A stretch of 64,000 nt of DNA from Planctomycetales bacterium (GTDB lineage: Bacteria; Planctomycetota; Planctomycetia; Planctomycetales; Planctomycetaceae). This document shows, in pieces, positions 51,804 to 60,040 of this stretch (its first letter is position 1; each line of letters starts with the position of its first letter). Both the position numbers and the translations under genes were made by a program. The notes under the pieces are model-generated. The model was given only the letters and a program-made list of their open reading frames with translations. It did not search any database and was not told where the DNA came from. The stretch covers positions 1-64,000 of the forward strand of contig JAPLOA010000077.1 in assembly GCA_026400835.1 (NCBI GenBank), read 5' to 3'.

Positions 51804-52067
51804 TCAGGCGGTCTCCGCGCGCCGAACCCTGGACAGATTGTTGTCGGTTTCTCCGGAATGTTCATCGGGAAAGGTGGCCAGATCCGCAGCAGCTTCAAGG
51901 GCAATCCACTTGCGAAGGCAACTGCGGCATTGGCAGAGATGATCCAGCAGAGCCGAAGGCAATTCTTCATTCGACTCCACTGGCCAGTGCAGAAACAAGG
52001 CGTTGAGCACCTGATGACAATCATCAGGTGCTTTGGATGAGATGAGAATGTCTGGGATTTTGTTCAT
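51804..52067 (-). CDS. Putative anti-sigma factor (zinc-finger type), partner of the sigma gene
   Basis: An 87-residue protein encoded 2 bases after the sigma-factor stop, so the two are translationally linked. The middle HLCQCRSCLRKW is a HxxxCxxC-like zinc site of the anti-sigma ZAS type (H43, C47, C50), with an additional C45. It has no membrane helix and is shorter than classic membrane anti-sigmas, so it may be a soluble zinc-finger regulator. The function is inferred from position and motif only; no profile match was made. Confidence 0.6.
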   Translation of the reverse strand: MNKIPDILISSKAPDDCHQVLNALFLHWPVESNEELPSALLDHLCQCRSCLRKWIALEAAADLATFPDEHSGETDNNLSRVRRAETA

Positions 52068-52069
52068 AG

Positions 52070-52561
52070 TTATTCACCCAGAATCTGTCGCAGTCGTTCC
52101 AGGGCTCTCTGTTTCCGTCGCGTCACAGCCTGAGGCGAAAGCTTCAGTTGTGTCGCGATTTCTGATCCGTCGTAACCTGACCTGAGCATTTCAATCACCA
52201 ACCGTTCATCGGAAGGAAGTGATTCAATTTGCTGTTTCAGATCCAGAACCAACCCGTGATCCGGAACACACTCCGCCGGTTCGTATTCCATCTGCACTTC
52301 TGCAGCAGAACCTCTCTGGCTTCGTTTTCGCAGTTTCCCAAAAGCTCGCTCGGCCGCTCGGCCAACCGCCTGTCGAAGAACCTGTTCCTGTGTTAACGGA
52401 GTCACTTCCGGACAATCACACTCCGGCTGCGAACCATTTAAATCTATCCACGCGTCCTGAAACAGATCCTCAACATCATGAGTGTTGGTGAGATGTCTGT
52501 TTCGCTGATAATGATAACGAATAAGACTCCGCATTCGTGCGTCGTCAAAATGGTGAGACAT
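52070..52561 (-). CDS. Sigma-70 family factor (ECF-like)
   Basis: A 163-residue sigma factor. Region 2 is recognisable in DVEDLFQDAWIDLNG (~26-40), the equivalent of the 'D.eDl.QevF' helix that binds core polymerase. Region 4 is IEMLRSGYDGSEIATQLKLSPQAVTRRKQRALERLRQIL (read here in parts), with the helix-turn-helix for the -35. The linker between is longer than usual. It would direct RNA polymerase to a small regulon. The next gene, an anti-sigma-like protein, is 2 bases downstream. The surface protein gene ends 71 bases from the sigma start on the same strand, and may be a target. The ATG at 52561 is used. Confidence 0.88.
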   Translation of the reverse strand: MSHHFDDARMRSLIRYHYQRNRHLTNTHDVEDLFQDAWIDLNGSQPECDCPEVTPLTQEQVLRQAVGRAAERAFGKLRKRSQRGSAAEVQMEYEPAECVPDHGLVLDLKQQIESLPSDERLVIEMLRSGYDGSEIATQLKLSPQAVTRRKQRALERLRQILGE

Positions 52562-52632
52562 GCATCGGCTCCATGGTGAAAAATGGGAGCCGGGACTTGC
52601 CCTGGTCGGATGTGACAGAATAGCCTGAGAAA

Positions 52633-54537
52633 TCAGATGGCCAGTTCAGTCGACACTTTTTCAGGGCTCATACTCGGCCCCGAAGAGAACGTAAAATCGG
52701 GTGACTGTGTCTCCACAGTCGCCAGCGATGGTCCTCTCGGGGCAATGCTGTATCTCAATCTCTCCAGCAGATCTGCCGGAGCATCCACTTCCAACAACGG
52801 AACATCAGCGTCTCGGCCATAGACTGGCGGACCACGTGGATTTGCAACGTATCTCAGTTCTCCGGGGATACTCGTCGATCGTGGAACTCTCGACGAATCA
52901 TGTTCATACAATGCAATGCAAATCGCGCCGTTCAACCCGCCAGCATGGCGATGCTGTTCACGGTATTTTCTGATCTGAGCCTGGGGACTATAGGCCCCTC
53001 GCACGTCTCGCGAAGAACCAAACGAATCGGAAAATACAGGCACCTGACCGGGTGTTAGCTTACCGGGGGTAATGCTGTTGTCGGTGCCGGTACCAATCTG
53101 TCGGTTCGCTTCTGACGAATGTCTGAGTAACCACGATAGCCACTCAACTCCCTCACCCGGAGAATCAGGCGAGACGTGCGTTGTTTCCGGGCGAGCCGCC
53201 AGTTCTGCCACGACCCCAACAATAAACTCCGAAGCCACTGAGCCGCTTACCAGACTCGCCGCTGGAAGCCGTCCTGGTCGCAACCAACTGAGTCCTCGGC
53301 GAGCGAGGCGGACTAACCCACCTTGCGCGCTGGAGGCAACGGTTCCTGACGGAACCGATTCCTGTTCACACCGAAGCTCTACAGACCGAACAGAGATCTC
53401 TTCATGTTGACGGAGAATCGTCGGTGATGAATCTGCCTGCGGCCATGCCAGATTTTGCTGTAGTCCGGAGATGCCGGACTTAACAAGGATGGAGGTTTCC
53501 AGCGCCAAATCAGATACGGAAAAGAACACATCGATCAGCGATGAGTCGATTGACGTTTCGTCTGAAGAAACCTTTGCACCAGAGTCCTGTCCCAGCGAAT
53601 TCGAAAGTGGTCCCTGAGCATCGGCCCCGGCCCCGGATTCTAAAACCGCCGGTGACGGCCCTGTTGAGGGAACAGGACGAAGTCCGTCATCGATCGACGT
53701 TCCCGGAAAAGTCGGGATACGATCTGGGCCGCCGAGCATACTGGAAGGAAACAGAATCTGTACCGGGCGAGTTGGTTGGACTCGCTGCAGGACTTCCATC
53801 GCATTCTGATAAAGAACCTGAGCCGTGTATTCAGCCCCAGAGGCTTCATAAATGGTGCCAGCCAGCCCGGAGACTTTGATCTGCAAGCTCGTGCTGGAGA
53901 TATTCTCAACAGTGACTTCCTGAGGTCCGTCGCTGTACTCGATGACAATGCTGAGATTGAGCTGATCACTGGCTGTCGAAAAGAACGGATCCGACATGCC
54001 GCTACTGATCATCTCCGGAGTGGAGACTTCAATACCGTTGATGAGAGCATTGTCGCTCGGGACTGCGTCACCAGGTTGTCCACGATTGGTGCTCGACTTG
54101 TCAGAAATCTGCACGATCCCCTCAGGAATCGACATTCCCGGGTTCAGGTTCGACTGAGACAGGCTCTTCGAAAGCTGTTCACGAACCATCTGAACGACAT
54201 GACCGTCGGGCAGAAGACTGGAAGGAACATCATTTATCGGGAGCAGGCCGTCTGCCTGATCGGCGGCAACCAGCCCCTGGTTCTCCGAGCAGTCAACGAT
54301 GAAGGATTCTTCGACAGCAATGAGTGGGGCGGAGTCATCAACGGGCGATAACGCGCTCAGGACCTGACGAACTTCGAGGGACTCCGGGCGATCCAGAGCC
54401 TGCACACCGCTGTTTCGACGCGTCCGTGACCCCTGGCTAATCATCTGCTTCAGCGCGCGAAGCAGGGACACCGGACGAAGACCAGATTGGCCTCCCCGTT
54501 CCTCCTGCAACATCTGAAGTAGACGACTCAGATTCAC
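52633..54537 (-). CDS. Planctomycete surface protein with N-terminal LExRxxLS-type motif
   Basis: A 634-residue protein whose first ~60 residues (FGLRPVSLLRALKQM-like helix, then RRNSGVQALDRPESLEVRQVLSA) carry a variant of the 'LExRxLLS' motif. In planctomycetes that motif opens many huge surface and extracellular proteins and is thought to serve as an export signal. The remainder is Ser/Pro/Gly-rich, with low similarity to any family I know. A stretch GHVVQMVREQLSKSLSQSN and a late part rich in Pro and Arg (YVANPRGPPVYGRDADVPLLEV) suggest disorder interrupted by short structured parts. The start is GTG at 54537, with GGGAG 7 bases upstream. It is 71 bases upstream of the sigma/anti-sigma pair on the same strand. 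Confidence 0.7.
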   Translation of the reverse strand: MNLSRLLQMLQEERGGQSGLRPVSLLRALKQMISQGSRTRRNSGVQALDRPESLEVRQVLSALSPVDDSAPLIAVEESFIVDCSENQGLVAADQADGLLPINDVPSSLLPDGHVVQMVREQLSKSLSQSNLNPGMSIPEGIVQISDKSSTNRGQPGDAVPSDNALINGIEVSTPEMISSGMSDPFFSTASDQLNLSIVIEYSDGPQEVTVENISSTSLQIKVSGLAGTIYEASGAEYTAQVLYQNAMEVLQRVQPTRPVQILFPSSMLGGPDRIPTFPGTSIDDGLRPVPSTGPSPAVLESGAGADAQGPLSNSLGQDSGAKVSSDETSIDSSLIDVFFSVSDLALETSILVKSGISGLQQNLAWPQADSSPTILRQHEEISVRSVELRCEQESVPSGTVASSAQGGLVRLARRGLSWLRPGRLPAASLVSGSVASEFIVGVVAELAARPETTHVSPDSPGEGVEWLSWLLRHSSEANRQIGTGTDNSITPGKLTPGQVPVFSDSFGSSRDVRGAYSPQAQIRKYREQHRHAGGLNGAICIALYEHDSSRVPRSTSIPGELRYVANPRGPPVYGRDADVPLLEVDAPADLLERLRYSIAPRGPSLATVETQSPDFTFSSGPSMSPEKVSTELAI

Positions 54538-54937
54538 ACGCCAGCTCCCTGCGACCCACAGACGCAGTCCAGAACAGGCTCAGAAGCGATCAGGCCAGGT
54601 GTTCGCCTTTTGGTGCTGGATGCTTCCAAATAAACGAAGACGATGGTCTAAATGAAAACCAGCCGAAAAACAGGCTGTTTTTGAGGCTTCTGCAGCACTC
54701 CAATTCTGACGGGGACAATCCCGACACAGGATTCCGCCAGCTTCTGAGAAAATCGACGATACAACCAGATCATTTTGCCCCAAAGTCGCGCCAACACTCA
54801 AAATCCTTCTCAAATGTCACCCAACCGTACAACATTGCGGTGCTTCCGGATGGTCCTCGTTATGCTATCGCGGCGTTCGCCTCCCTGAACGAATTGCCAC
54901 ATTTCGGTAGAACCCGCACAGCTGGAAGCAAAACATC
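54538..54937. other. Divergent intergenic region
   Basis: 400 bases between the surface-protein gene (minus) and the CobW-like gene (plus). It should hold both promoters. A weak 5-bp hairpin followed by TTTTT (54660-54682) is present in the plus direction, but no plus-strand gene ends there. No zinc-uptake regulator site was recognised in front of the CobW-like gene. Confidence 0.45.
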
Positions 54938-55990
54938 GTGTGGTATTCCGGTCAACCGATCCCCACCAACATCATTACCGGCTTCCTGGGGACCGGGAAG
55001 ACTACGGCTATTCTGGAGCTACTGAAACGCCGCCCTGCCGGAGAGCGATGGTCTGTTTTCGTCAATGAATACGGAATGGTGTCGATTGATGATGTTCTCA
55101 TGGAGAGTAAATCTCAGGACGTTCAGATTCAGGAACTGGCTGGCGGATGTTTTTGCTGCACAACATCGGCGATGATGGACACGGTCCTGATGCAGTTCAT
55201 TCGCAGGACCAAACCGGACCGACTATTGATCGAACCCAGCGGAGCCGGCCATCCTGCCCGAGTGATCGATGCGTTACGCGGCGAACGATTCCGACAGGCT
55301 CTGGATCTGCGAGCAACGATCTGCCTCGTCGATCCGAAAGACTACGAGAATCCACGTGTGACCAACAGCGAAGGATTTCACGATCAGATTCAAATGTCTG
55401 ATGTTGTGGCCATCAACTGGACGGACAAGCGTGAGCGATCTCAGATTGATCGGTGTCTTAAATGGATAGAACAGTTTGATCCACCGAAGTTATTGATCGC
55501 GGAAACGCAGCACGGACATTTGAATCCGGAATGGCTGGATCTCGCGGGCACGGTTGTTCGACCTCCATTGTTTCCACATGCTCATGCCGCAGATCATGAT
55601 CACGACAAAGCGCACACCGCAGCTCTGGCGTCGCTCTACCCGCCGACTTCGGAAGATCTGGTTGTTCTCAAATCTCCGATTGAGCCCGGACGTCCAATGC
55701 GTCTGGAGAATGAAGGCGGAGGCCAGCGCGCATGCGGATGGATTTTTTCATCCAGTGAATGTTTTGATCGAGAGCAGCTCTTCGACTATCTCGCCGCGCT
55801 CAATCCGGTTCAGCGTGTCAAAGGGATTTTTCACTGTGATGATGACTGGTGGATGATCAATCGCAGTGGATCGACGATCACTGTCAGAGAATCGGCCTAC
55901 CGTCGGGATAGTCGCGTTGAGATCATTACGAATGAGGCAACACCGATCTGGACTGATGTCGAGAAAGCTATGTTGCAGTTCCGGTCATAG
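54938..55990 (+). CDS. CobW/COG0523-family GTP-binding protein
   Basis: A 350-residue G3E GTPase of the COG0523 family, which acts as a metallochaperone (zinc, cobalt or others). Walker A is GFLGTGKTT in the first strand; EYGMVSIDDVLM is the switch-I-like region. The metal-binding CxCC motif is GGCFCC, and LLIEPSGAGHP supplies the Walker B-like block. AINWTDKRERSQ stands where the NKxD guanine-recognition motif is expected, with Trp-Thr in place of Asn-Lys. His-rich HAHAADHDHDKAH lies between the two domains, and the CobW C-terminal domain runs from ~235. The start GTG at 54938 is 9 bases after GGAAG. No zinc-related genes are next to it, so the metal is not settled. Confidence 0.92.
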   Translation: MWYSGQPIPTNIITGFLGTGKTTAILELLKRRPAGERWSVFVNEYGMVSIDDVLMESKSQDVQIQELAGGCFCCTTSAMMDTVLMQFIRRTKPDRLLIEPSGAGHPARVIDALRGERFRQALDLRATICLVDPKDYENPRVTNSEGFHDQIQMSDVVAINWTDKRERSQIDRCLKWIEQFDPPKLLIAETQHGHLNPEWLDLAGTVVRPPLFPHAHAADHDHDKAHTAALASLYPPTSEDLVVLKSPIEPGRPMRLENEGGGQRACGWIFSSSECFDREQLFDYLAALNPVQRVKGIFHCDDDWWMINRSGSTITVRESAYRRDSRVEIITNEATPIWTDVEKAMLQFRS

Positions 55991-56090
55991 GGCTGGCTCC
56001 GTCAGCATTCTTTTGAAATCTGAGATCTCAAATTGCGACCGCAGTCGGCGCTACCGGCTGTTCGGCCTTTAATTATTCGGAACACATCTG

Positions 56091-56720
56091 ATGGCCAACT
56101 TTCCCCTTCCCGCGGATCTGTCTGCTGGCACGGCTCTGACAGAAATTCACACGTCCATTTGGGACCTTCTGGAATCGTCCTCAGCCGGGAATGCCCCCGG
56201 TTGGCGTTTACCGGTACTGGCCACGTTGACTGATGACGGTTGCGAGCAACGTACGGTGGTTCTGCGAGTCGTGGATCGTGATCATGGCGCACTGTTTTTT
56301 CACACGGATATCCGATCGAGCAAAGTTGAGCAGATTCGAAAGGATGGCCGAGTCTCACTGTTGTTCTATGACCATGATCGATCCGTGCAGTTGAAGATTC
56401 GAGGCGTGGCTTCGATTCATCAGACAGACGAGTTTGCTCATTTACTTTGGGACGCCGGCACACCTGCAAGCCTGAAGATGTACAGCGCTCCTTTGTCCCC
56501 GGGCACGCAATGTAATTCTTTCAATCACAACATGACAGAATCGTTATTGGGACGGCTTCCGGAGCGACACGAGATTGAGGCTGGTCGAGTGAACTTCTGC
56601 GCAACGCGGGTTCTCGTGCAATCCGCCGAGTGGCTTCGCTTATCCCAGTCCGGCCATCTTCGGGCAAGTTTCGAGCTTATCGAGGGACGGCTGGATTCTG
56701 CGGACTGGATTGCTCCGTAG
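56091..56720 (+). CDS. PNPOx-fold pyridoxamine 5'-phosphate oxidase-like protein (Alr4036 type)
   Basis: A 209-residue FMN-binding split-barrel protein. WRLPVLATLTDDGCEQRTVVLRVVDR, FFHTDIRSSKVEQIRKDGRVSLLFYD and VQLKIRGVASIHQTDE are the three typical blocks of the Alr4036-type PNPOx-like family, which use FMN. The C-terminal part ends with FCATRVLVQSAEWLRLSQSGH, the 'W...W/L' dimer element. Whether it is a true pyridoxine-phosphate oxidase or another flavoenzyme is not clear; the classical PdxH C-terminal RL...R.W motif is only partial. It starts 100 bases after the CobW-like gene. Confidence 0.85.
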   Translation: MANFPLPADLSAGTALTEIHTSIWDLLESSSAGNAPGWRLPVLATLTDDGCEQRTVVLRVVDRDHGALFFHTDIRSSKVEQIRKDGRVSLLFYDHDRSVQLKIRGVASIHQTDEFAHLLWDAGTPASLKMYSAPLSPGTQCNSFNHNMTESLLGRLPERHEIEAGRVNFCATRVLVQSAEWLRLSQSGHLRASFELIEGRLDSADWIAP

Positions 56721-57090
56721 TTCTGCAGCTGAAATGAAAACGAAGGCCTTGACGTTGATCGAGGCCGCGATTTGTGTCCGCATGTCCTGTTCAGACGATC
56801 GAATTTCGCCCCTCACAACGGTTTCGGTGGCAGATTTTGCCGCTCGATTAACGGACGCTCTGACGTCTGCGGCAGTTGTTGCCGGGAAAACGTGGGACGA
56901 TCCCTCTTCGGAACGGTACCGTATTGGAAATCCCGGGAATTGGCTTATGCCACGAATCCTGCTCATGGCATACTCGTCGTCGTGGGCGACTCGCATGTTG
57001 CTCTGTGCAAAAGCTGGAATGGTCAGAACGCGATCAACCTCGAACGTGTGTTCTGGCAGAGAAGTTATGCATCTTGAAAAGGATCTCAGG
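56721..57090. other. Intergenic region, no recognised gene
   Basis: About 370 bases between the PNPOx gene and the signal peptide of the next gene. The downstream reading frame stays open through it in plus direction, but that portion lacks a signal peptide and a ribosome site. A minus-strand frame spans it too and is not believed. The promoter of the next gene should be here. Confidence 0.5.
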
Positions 57091-58152
57091 ATGAAAATGC
57101 TGCGAACATTGACGATTTGCCTGTTGGCATTGGCCTGCTTCACAGGAAGTCTCAGCGCTGAAATCGAAAAGCCGGTCAAAGGCAAGCGATACAAACTGGC
57201 GAAGAATCATGGTCCCTGGATGATCATGGTGGCTGCGATTCGCGATGTTGACGATGAAACTCGGCGTGTCGAAGGCGGCATGTCAGCGTGGGAAGCGGCT
57301 GACGCAATCGTGTTTGAGCTGCGTAAGGAGGGTATCCCGGCTTATACCTTCTCTCAGGACGAGCAGGTTGCGGAGATCAGTTCTCCGAGCACCAGTGAGA
57401 ACAATGGTCGCCGCTACGTCGCGCAGCATGGCTATATCTCTGTGATGGCCGGGAATTTTGCATCCAGCGACGATCCGAAAGCTAAGGATGCGATGACTTA
57501 CATCAAGAAACAGTTTAACCCGGGCTTTCTGACGGATCCGAAGAGTGGCGGGATTCTTCCGCAGACTCCCGGGCGGCCTTCTGCCTTCAGTCGAGCATTC
57601 ATGACAGTGAATCCTCTTTATGCGGGCACTGTTCGCGATGCTGAAGAAGATGACATGATTGTGGAACTGAACTCCGGGCAAAAGTACTCCCTGTTGCAGA
57701 ACAAGGGTAAATACTCTCTGGTTGTAGCCACCTTCAAGGGCAGCAGCGTGATGCAGGTCGGCAACGACAAGTCATCCAAAGCCCTCGGTTTCTTTGAGAA
57801 GAACTTTGGCAAGAGTCTGGATGAGTGTGCGGAGAATGCGATGCTCCTCACAGAAAAAATGCGGAATGCCAGGAAGCATGGTTACGACACAAATTTTGAC
57901 GCATGGGTCTACCACGACAAGTACCAGTCCTTAGTTCTGGTCGGCTCGTTCGACAGCAAAGATGACCCGCAGATCCGCACGCTTGCGACCAAATTTGGTG
58001 GCAAAATGATTCGCCATCCAAAAACTGGTGAAGATGTCCTGACTGGTGAGACCTTTACCGTGCCAAAAATTCCGAAGGCCAACCAGTTGCCGGATTACTC
58101 CTGGCTGTTCGATGTGAAGCCACAGCTTATGGAAGTTCCAAGACTCCGCTGA
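57091..58152 (+). CDS. Secreted protein with possible SPOR-like repeats
   Basis: A 353-residue exported protein. The ATG at 57091 is chosen since it gives a clean signal peptide (MKMLRTLTICLLALACFTGSLSAE) and has AAGGA about 8 bases upstream; the frame is open far earlier (56710), but the extra region has no protein-like character. After the leader, segments such as HGPWMIMVAAI...AADAIVFELRKEGIPAY and KYSLVVATFKGSSVM...ALGFFEKNF and QSLVLVGSFDSKDDPQIRTLA look like repeats of a short beta-alpha-beta unit similar to SPOR (peptidoglycan-binding) domains. This is a resemblance only. A terminator follows. Confidence 0.7.
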   Translation: MKMLRTLTICLLALACFTGSLSAEIEKPVKGKRYKLAKNHGPWMIMVAAIRDVDDETRRVEGGMSAWEAADAIVFELRKEGIPAYTFSQDEQVAEISSPSTSENNGRRYVAQHGYISVMAGNFASSDDPKAKDAMTYIKKQFNPGFLTDPKSGGILPQTPGRPSAFSRAFMTVNPLYAGTVRDAEEDDMIVELNSGQKYSLLQNKGKYSLVVATFKGSSVMQVGNDKSSKALGFFEKNFGKSLDECAENAMLLTEKMRNARKHGYDTNFDAWVYHDKYQSLVLVGSFDSKDDPQIRTLATKFGGKMIRHPKTGEDVLTGETFTVPKIPKANQLPDYSWLFDVKPQLMEVPRLR

Positions 58153-58205
58153 GCCGGGCCCCTCTCTCGCGAATACCCGGCCTCCGTTGGTGCCGCTCGA
58201 AGAAT

Positions 58206-58252
58206 AAACGCTCGACGCAGAATCGAAATCATTTCTGTGTGGAGCGTTTTCT
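58206..58252 (+). terminator. Intrinsic terminator after the secreted-protein gene
   Basis: AAACGCTC (58206-58213) pairs with GAGCGTTT (58242-58249), with further inner pairing ACGCAGAA / TTCTGTGT. It ends in TTTTC and lies ~53 bases after the stop of the preceding gene. The stem is A/T-rich at the base, and the T-tract is short. Confidence 0.6.
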
Positions 58253-58330
58253 GTTGAGTGACGTCTGCCGGTCTGATTATTGATGATTGCTATGCGGCCT
58301 TGATTGTTCGGTTTGTGACAGGATGCTTTT

Positions 58331-59305
58331 GTGTCTCACTTTGATCGCCAGGGACTGTATGACGAATTGACTTCATTGGGGCGCGGCGAGTGGGCTCGTG
58401 AACTGCAACGGAAGACCGAGGGTGCGCTGTCGTCTGAGCGACATGGAAAACTGGCCGACTGGATCCTTGCACTGGAATCCCTGCCTTCGGTGGAGAATGC
58501 CTCCCTGAATGCTGCGAATGACGCGGTGACCATTGAGGGGACACTTCCGGAAACATCGAAGACCACATTGGAGACATCTCTGCGTGCTTTGCACCCATGG
58601 CGAAAAGGGCCGTTTGATTTTTTCGGCCTGGCAATCGATACCGAGTGGCGATCATGTCTGAAATGGGATCGTCTGGCACCGCATCTGGAACTACGAAATC
58701 GGATGGTTCTTGATGTGGGCTGCGGCAACGGATACTACGGCTGGCGAATGCTTCACAGCGGAGCCCGTCTGGTGCTGGGGCTGGATCCGTTCCTCCTGTT
58801 CCTGATGCAGTTTGAAGCCGTTCGAAAGTATGCCGGGGCGAATTGCCCTCATTATGTCCTGCCGCTCACGGACGCGGATCTCCCGGAACGTCTTAACTTA
58901 TTCGATGTGACGTTATCCATGGGAGTTCTGTATCACAGAACCAGCCCGATCGATCATCTCCGTTCATTGTGGGAATCACTGGCCCCCGGCGGCCAACTGG
59001 TTTTGGAAACGATTGTGATCGAGAGTTCTCAACAGGAAGTTCTGGTGCCGGAAGATCGTTACGCCAAAATGCGAAACGTCTGGTTTATTCCCTCGGTGCC
59101 CATGCTTCAGCTTTGGCTGCGCCGATGCGGTTTCAAAGACATTCGAGTGATCGATGTGGCGAGAACAACATTCGAGGAACAGCGTCGCACAGACTGGATG
59201 ACGTTTGAATCCCTGGCCGATTTTCTGGATCCCGCCGATCCCATGCACACGATCGAGGGCCATCCGGCTCCTGTGCGAGCGATGATACTCGCGAGAAAAG
59301 CGTAA
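58331..59305 (+). CDS. cmoB: tRNA U34 carboxymethyltransferase
   Basis: A 324-residue enzyme that transfers the carboxymethyl group of carboxy-SAM to 5-hydroxyuridine at tRNA position 34, giving cmo5U. The sequence follows E. coli CmoB closely in order and length: RKGPFDFFGLAIDTEWRS, LDVGCGNGYYGWRM for the SAM site, QFEAVRKYAG, MGVLYHRTSPIDHL, VLVPEDRYAKMRNVWFIPS, and EEQRRTDWMTFESLADFLD near the C-terminus. It starts with GTG at 58331; the frame continues in phase from there. It is convergent with cmoA: the stop codons are adjacent with no base between. Cytoplasmic. Presence outside Gammaproteobacteria is less common. Confidence 0.96.
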   Translation: MSHFDRQGLYDELTSLGRGEWARELQRKTEGALSSERHGKLADWILALESLPSVENASLNAANDAVTIEGTLPETSKTTLETSLRALHPWRKGPFDFFGLAIDTEWRSCLKWDRLAPHLELRNRMVLDVGCGNGYYGWRMLHSGARLVLGLDPFLLFLMQFEAVRKYAGANCPHYVLPLTDADLPERLNLFDVTLSMGVLYHRTSPIDHLRSLWESLAPGGQLVLETIVIESSQQEVLVPEDRYAKMRNVWFIPSVPMLQLWLRRCGFKDIRVIDVARTTFEEQRRTDWMTFESLADFLDPADPMHTIEGHPAPVRAMILARKA

Positions 59306-60031
59306 CTACTTGACGGCCAGAATTGACGCGAAGTTAAAGCACTGAAACCACGGTGCGACCGTGCGAAATCCTGCGTCGCGAAGTCGCTGAACATGAGTCT
59401 CCAGCGTCTCTGGTATCAGCAAGTTTTCGATCGCACTGCGCTTTTGAGAGATCTCCAGATCGCTGTATCCGTGTGCTCTCTTGAAGTCGTGATGGAGATT
59501 GGTCAGCAGGTCTTGTTGCTGTGGGTCTGTGAAACAGATTTTCTCTGAAAGCAGCAAAGCTCCGCCAGGCTCCATTCCGCCGGCGATCTTCTGGATCACC
59601 TGACTTCGTTGGTCTGGATGCAGAAACTGCAACGTGAGATTGAGCACAACGAATGAGGCATTTCGGATTTCTACAGATCGCAGATCGGCCTCGTGCAGCT
59701 CGACGGGGCAGCCGGTTTCGGTGGACTCCTGCAGCAGCACTCGCAGTCGCTCGATCATCGCCGACGAATTGTCCACAGCATGAATCACACAATCTGTCGG
59801 AGCCTGACGGCGAATCAACCGAGTCGCGGCTCCCAATGAACAGCCAAGATCCCAAACGGTCGTTCCCGGGCGCACAAAACGGCCGGCAAGCTGTTCGATC
59901 ATGGACAGAATCGAGGCATACCCCGGCACCGATCGAGCGATCATGTCCGGGAAGACCTGAACGACCTGGTCGTCAAACTGAAACTCACCCACTCGATTCA
60001 TCGGGAGCGAATAAATATCGTCACGCGTCAC
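59306..60031 (-). CDS. cmoA: Carboxy-S-adenosyl-L-methionine synthase
   Basis: A 241-residue SAM-dependent enzyme that makes carboxy-SAM from SAM and prephenate, supplying CmoB. Motifs match CmoA throughout: VFPDMIARSVPGYASIL, VWDLGCSLGAATRLIRR for the SAM site, DNSSAMIERL, FVVLNLTLQFL, GGALLLSEK, LHHDFKRAHGYSDLEISQKR, and PWFQCFNFASILAVK at the C-terminus. The start is GTG at 60031. It reads away from the exported methyltransferase upstream (9-base gap), and runs tail to tail into cmoB. So the two enzymes of one pathway meet stop to stop rather than lying in one operon. Confidence 0.96.
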   Translation of the reverse strand: MTRDDIYSLPMNRVGEFQFDDQVVQVFPDMIARSVPGYASILSMIEQLAGRFVRPGTTVWDLGCSLGAATRLIRRQAPTDCVIHAVDNSSAMIERLRVLLQESTETGCPVELHEADLRSVEIRNASFVVLNLTLQFLHPDQRSQVIQKIAGGMEPGGALLLSEKICFTDPQQQDLLTNLHHDFKRAHGYSDLEISQKRSAIENLLIPETLETHVQRLRDAGFRTVAPWFQCFNFASILAVK

Positions 60032-60040
60032 CGGTGGTAC

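Noticed and set aside
54660-54682. Short hairpin with T-run between the surface-protein and CobW-like genes
   Set aside because: The stem is only 5 bp and no plus-strand gene ends there, so a terminator call is not supported.
56710-57090. Large in-frame extension of the secreted protein at 57091
   Set aside because: No ribosome site, no protein-like composition, and the signal peptide would be buried in the middle of the protein.
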